The notes beneath the pieces are model-generated. The model was not told the origin of the DNA. It worked only from the letters and a program-made list of their open reading frames with translations, and did not search any database. Both the position numbers and the translations under genes were made by a program. DNA of 64,000 nucleotides from Camillea tinctor (Eukaryota > Ascomycota > Sordariomycetes > Xylariales > Xylariaceae). This document shows positions 59,207 through 64,000 of this stretch, in pieces; positions within the stretch are counted from its first letter, which is position 1, and each line of letters opens with the position of its first letter. The stretch spans positions 558,001-622,000 of the forward strand of contig MU394066.1 in NCBI GenBank assembly GCA_022578605.1, read 5' to 3'.

Positions 59207-62200
59207 TGGAAACCTGTATATAAAAACAACCTTACCTACACACTACTTTGCCCTGATGTATCATAAAGTTGGTACGCTATAAAGTACGCGTATACGCTGT
59301 ACGCGGAACTGAGAGGGCGAGATGGATCCAGGATAATAAGAAAGAAGGGCTTAGAAAGGGAGGACGGCGTTTCTTGGCGTTCAATGCATGCTCATCGCTA
59401 GGAGGAATGCGATATTTTTTTCGGGCTTCCAAATTTTTTCTTTTCCAATACAAAATATTACTACCTTACGTGTATCTACTTTTTTGTTAACTTGGTTATG
59501 GTCTGATGTAAGAAAATATGACCCAATTAAGAGTTTTCAATGCATAAGTATATATATATGTATATATATGACGCACGTTTTTTTTCTAAGTCTATCCTCA
59601 TGTAAATAAACTTGACTGACCTTATTAAGTGGTGTATTAACCCCCCTCGTGAGTTGAATAGCTGGGACCCATGACGTCGTGAGGCGCGGGTGAACGTCCC
59701 TATTTCGGAGCATAGAAATCTTGGAAGCTTCCCGATGCGGCACTGTTTCAGACTAGACCTGGAAATAAGCCCCCAAAGAATAAACCTCGAAGAAGAGAGG
59801 GGGGAGTGGGCGATTAGGGAGCCTATCATGAGAGAAACCCGTTCTCCCGTCTTAATCTAACAGATACTTTAGATGGCCTGTAAACCTCACATGATGCGTG
59901 GGTTGGCTTAATTAATTCTGTGCGACTGGGTACCTACGTACCGTCTCTATCTCTCCTGTCGATCTGTGGCGCTACTTTCTTCGCTCTCTCCCCTTACCCC
60001 TGTTCCCCTGTTGAGGCGAGTGGGCTCAAGGGATGTTAGCCAATGTCAGATCTTCTATACATCTGGCAGGTCCCAAGATTAAAGATCAATGCCCACTCGT
60101 TGGTGAATTTTACATGTGTTCACGTTTTTTTTCAGCTGCTTAATCAGTCAGTGAGTCCTATACTACCTTCTACTACAGCTTTAAGATCGTCAGTTGCTAC
60201 CTATAGGACATGGAGGACCGGGGGAAGAGATTATGTAGCTAGGGATGCTATTCTCTATATACTACACTACTGCAACTTATCTATACAGCTATATCACCAA
60301 CATTAACCGTAGTAACAGCCCTAGCGTAAATATGCCGCCCCTAGAATACTACCAGAAAATATAACGGACCTTCCGGCCATCCTCCGAGAAATTCGGGATA
60401 TCATATAATCGCCAACCCTGCAAAGTACGTCTGTAGTGGCTAGTGTCAAAAGAGAGCAGGCGATGATCGGCACAGCTCAACTACGGTCGCGAGTCACTGC
60501 CATCCACTCATCCATCTGGTAGTTAACCTGCGACTAGCGAACAGGTTAAGCCACCTACCACTCTTGACCATAGTACTATATCTGATACAGCGCACTTAAC
60601 TCAAGTGCCGTATTGATAGTTTGACTTTCCAATTCTGTAAAGGTAAATAATTAAGCTAGGTTATAGTCTTCTACCCGGTATTTTCACAATATCCGAACAT
60701 GTGGTCCTGGTGTTGTAGTGTAACCTAGTATAGGTAGTAGTGGCGTATCTCGAACGCCTCCTTTTTTTTTTTTGGCCCAATTTCTAAGTATTTGCTGCAG
60801 CTCTGTTCTATGCATGTATCTTCGGCTGTCGGTCTCCTTGACAGCTAAAAAAACCCGATATCCTGGGAGCATCAATCGTGCCAAGACGGTTGTCGGACGC
60901 CAAATATGCATAGAACATAGCCGCCGTCGTTTGCTCCCTCCCTCACTCCCCACTGTCACGATAGGGTAGTATGGAGGGAATACTACCTAGTGTAGTACTA
61001 GGTAGGTATGTTATGTTAAACCCCCCATACCCACCTATGTGTATTAATGTAGAATACCTAATGTTGCTCTGCCAGTCAATGCCCGGTAAGAACCTTATGA
61101 GAGCCTGATAACCTGCTAACTCCGTATAAGATCGATCATCTAAGTGATCTTTTGCGGGTTTGAAAGCATGCCGTCAACACGAACTGCCTTGCTCATTTCA
61201 TCTTGCCCATCTCATCGTATCGTTTTTGTTATTACATCTGATCTGGATGAGAGTCTACACACTACCCAACTGGCCTCGGTATTAAGTTGTTGATCTTTCC
61301 CACCTACATACACCCACACCCCATGTCGAAGGCAGATTGTAGAATGTAGGTGGTAGTATACAGATACACTAGTGTGAAAGCCACGGTCATATGCTCGTAA
61401 GCGAAGTTGGTTAACTTAACCGTCTGATAGGTCATTGACGATGTTTCTGTTTTCTATGCCAAGAACCCCGATAATTTCCCCGTGTATTCCACTCGAGAGT
61501 GCTAAGCTATGATTGTCACGGATGATTAAACGTTGGACCGTTGGATCGTTTCCTCTTGAGTTCTTAACACCTATACTCTTTGTCAATCCCATGTGGGAAG
61601 ACGCCGTGAGTGAGGCCGTCTTGGTCATGTCTTGTTGATCTCCCTTTTACACTATGTATACCACATGCCAGCCACTTTTTAATGATCTGTGGCGCTCCCC
61701 CCTGGCAGCTGGATAAACGGCATCTGCTATTTTTCCAAGATCGACTTTCCTGGGTCAGGTATGGGGACCGCTATCGTCTTCTTGCAACACCCATCCCCAC
61801 TTAACACTATAAAACTGGTTTTGCTATAGCTGATTAAGGTTCTACATTCCTAGGTGGTGGAAACCACCCAGCCGGTTTTCTATTGATGGGAAGGGGGGCG
61901 AATCTACGTCAAGACTTACCAAGGCTGCGATCTAATCAGGTAGGGTTGCAGGTCAGAAATGAAGTAGCCTATTGCTTTTTATTTATTAATTTTTTTGACA
62001 TTTCAATGCTTCTCAGCAGCCACGTCGCACAGCATAAAAAGGCATACATGAACAGTACAGAGGTACAGTACAGGAGGCAGAGGGTTGTCCCTATCAATGA
62101 TTTTTTCCATCCCTGGGGACATGGAATTTCCGCTTAGTGGCTTGGGGCTGGTGTATAAGGTGAGGATTCGCACTGGTTAATTTGGGACACCTCGCGTTTA

Positions 62201-63632
62201 ACCACGAATGTGATCGCCGTAGTATCTCAGGAGGGATTGTCTCCCGTAAGCCGACGGGTGGTGACCTATGAAAGAAATCGACCGGTTGATCCGGCAAGGC
62301 GAGGCTCCATCCCAAGTCCGTAGAAGCAACGGTGATGGAAACGGGGAACCTCGTTGTTCATCATCCTAGTATGGGAATTGTCTGATGAACGAAGTCGTCG
62401 TTGACAGATAACGTACGACCTGGTGTAATGTAATATATAGCAAACTCAACGAATATACTGCGTAAGTTTCTTCCTGAATTTCATCGCCACAATAGTCTTC
62501 ACCGGGTGGCTTACGTAGAGAAATTCATCATAGTGTACATAGCCCGATCGCGAATCTTACTTTAATCAGATAAGACTCCCTCCCCCCTTCGATACTATTA
62601 GGAGCTATATAGCTTGGTAGTGTATGTAGATATGCATGACTCGAAAACGACCACCGATGAGATCGGCCAGTAACCAGCATTGGAAACCTCACCAACTGCT
62701 CAATCTGTATAAACGCCTTGCTAGATAGATTGTATCTGCAACTAGTACCAGTACACTAGTGCCTATGTATGTAGATTCATTCTTTGGGTTAGAGGGTTAA
62801 TTATTCCCGCCGTTGGGATACGCGGATACGCGGCCTTGGGTGAGGGAGATGGACACAGATGGAGTCCCTACCCCATAACCAGGACCCTAGACCCCTGTCT
62901 CCCCTGACCCCCCCCTTTTCTTTTCATGAAATCACAACTCGGACGACGCGCGGTCGCACGCACTTGTGGACCCTCCCGATCCCCGTTCTTTATAAATTCA
63001 GAAGCTTGGCATTTCATGGGGTCGGCAGCATTGGCTGCTCGGAGGAGGATGAGAAACACTCATGACGACACCCTTTTTGAGCCACATTGTAGCAACAATG
63101 GCTACTATTCTGGTCATGTTCCGTAGCAGAAAAAGCTGCTTCCACTTTTTCTTCGTCTGCCAAGACAGACGAATTTCCAGATGAATTTGGTAGGTATTAC
63201 TACTACTGCCTCGACTAAAACTACTTACTCCCCTACTCCTACGATAGCAGGCTACGCACCAGCTTGTCCTGGTATATACGTTGATTTTCTCAACTTAAAA
63301 CACTTTCTATTTTCGAAATTCCTAATCCGGCTTCTTCTTCCTTTCGTTACAACCCGCTTTTGATGCTGCATTGCTACGCAGTCGTGGTTTAGTGTGTGCC
63401 TCCTGCTCTTTTCGTGTGTTTTAAATTTCTATACATTCATTTATAATAATACTATAACGAGTCTAAATATATACATTCTTTTTTTCTATCTTTTCCTTCA
63501 AAAGTACGACCTCCACCCGCTACCCTTCTTTGCAAAGTCTTCCCTTTCCTCCTTGTTTCCGTCCCGTTTTGGAAACCGAAGAAAGGAAAAGAAGAAGAAG
63601 AAAAAAAAAACCCAGAAGAATCCCGTGAAACC
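59207..63632. other. 4.4-kb gene-free region upstream of the MFS gene
   Basis: It is AT-leaning, with CCTAGTG/TAGGTAGG motifs at about 60985-61015. One frame around 60353-60520 looks coding-like but is broken by TAA and TAG codons. The last 250-300 bp are pyrimidine-rich, then AAG-rich, and form the MFS leader. No complete gene is recognised. Confidence 0.5.
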
Positions 63633-64000
63633 ATGGAAAAGACAACCACGGTGGCGGGCCATGCTAGAACGACTTCCATCACCCTGCCGGCGAGCGGGAA
63701 GCGGCTCCCGGGACCAGACGAGTTTGACAGCTTCAGCGACCCCGAATCCCGCCCAGACACGCCGCCCAAGCCCGAGCCGCCGGTTACGTGGGCGACGCTG
63801 CCGAGAAAGGACCAGCTGATGATCCTGTTCGTCGCGCGGCTCGTCGACTTTCTACAGGTCGCCTCGCTGCAGGCCTACGTCTTCTACCAGCTCAAGAGCT
63901 TCGACAACTCGCTCTCCGACGCCGAAATCTCAAGCCAGGCAGGCCTGCTTCAGGGTGCCTTCACCGGCGCCCAGGTCCTTACTGCGTTCCTCTGGGGCAA
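63633..64000 (+). CDS. MFS transporter, 5' part only (runs off the right edge)
   Basis: The frame from ATG 63633 stays open to the window end (122 codons plus 2 bases). After a roughly 52-residue hydrophilic, Pro-rich N-terminus, PRKDQLMILFVARLVDFLQ begins the first transmembrane helix. It continues with VASLQAYVFYQLKSFD, ISSQAGLLQGAFTGAQ and VLTAFLWG, the A-motif approach of major facilitator proteins. The RLVDFLQ...SLQ...QLKSFD signature is typical of the fungal/plant group related to yeast YCR023C and ZIF1-like transporters in the drug:H+ antiporter set. The transported compound is unknown. The DNA becomes strongly GC-rich at the start codon, as in other genes of the window. Introns and the remainder lie outside. 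Confidence 0.85.
   Translation, partial: MEKTTTVAGHARTTSITLPASGKRLPGPDEFDSFSDPESRPDTPPKPEPPVTWATLPRKDQLMILFVARLVDFLQVASLQAYVFYQLKSFDNSLSDAEISSQAGLLQGAFTGAQVLTAFLWG

Overview
The window is nuclear DNA of a filamentous ascomycete (Pezizomycotina). The evidence is short introns (about 50-240 bp) with GTANGT-type donors, CTAAC/CTGAC-like branch points and TAG/CAG acceptors, together with the gene families present: ApsA/Num1 cortical anchor, Ayg1-like hydrolase, fungal 7TM rhodopsin-like receptor, fungal P450s and a fungal NLR-like protein. Spacers carry many short CCTAGGTA/TACCTACC-type motifs, which made me think of Xylariales-like Sordariomycetes, but that placement is a guess. No rRNA, tRNA or CRISPR could be supported.

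Layout, left to right: the 3'-truncated Ayg1-like alpha/beta hydrolase (-, runs off the left edge); GNA1 (-), for UDP-GlcNAc and chitin supply; a large class 3 (DAG-lipase-like) lipase (+); an intracellular GH43 glycosidase (-). Then an accessory stretch, 15.2-25.5 kb: a CYP52-like P450 (-), a small single-pass membrane protein (-), a GRE2-like SDR (-) divergent from a salicylate-hydroxylase-like FAD monooxygenase (+), and a 7TM rhodopsin-like receptor (-). Next is a gene-poor, AT-leaning zone (25.5-33.2 kb) with an F-box-like fragment and a degenerate NLR-like gene whose Walker A and B residues have been replaced. It is followed by a D-2-hydroxyacid dehydrogenase (+), the splicing factor CWC24 (-), the very large cortical anchor ApsA/Num1/Mcp5 (+, about 2223 aa), a second P450 (+), about 6 kb without a recognisable gene, a P-loop sulfotransferase-like protein with a C-terminal membrane segment (+), and the start of an MFS transporter (+) that runs off the right edge.

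How the genes relate: GNA1, CWC24, ApsA and the class 3 lipase look like conserved housekeeping genes. The P450, SDR, FMO and 7TM group looks like a small oxidative catabolic or tailoring neighbourhood with no backbone synthase in view. The SDR and FMO share a 701-bp divergent promoter that holds a perfect 13-bp palindrome with a CGG-N-CCG core, a plausible zinc-cluster regulator site.

The most unusual items are: (1) the ApsA/Num1 homologue, which has 29 uninterrupted 26-residue tandem coiled-coil repeats with a histidine at repeat position 8 in 28 of 29 copies, and two FFAT-like acidic DFHT motifs upstream; (2) the NLR-like gene that keeps its reading frame and intron but has no P-loop; (3) the second P450, which has Cys instead of Arg in the heme-binding signature. 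All splice junctions were deduced by eye from frame continuity, consensus sites and family motifs, and none is backed by transcript data.
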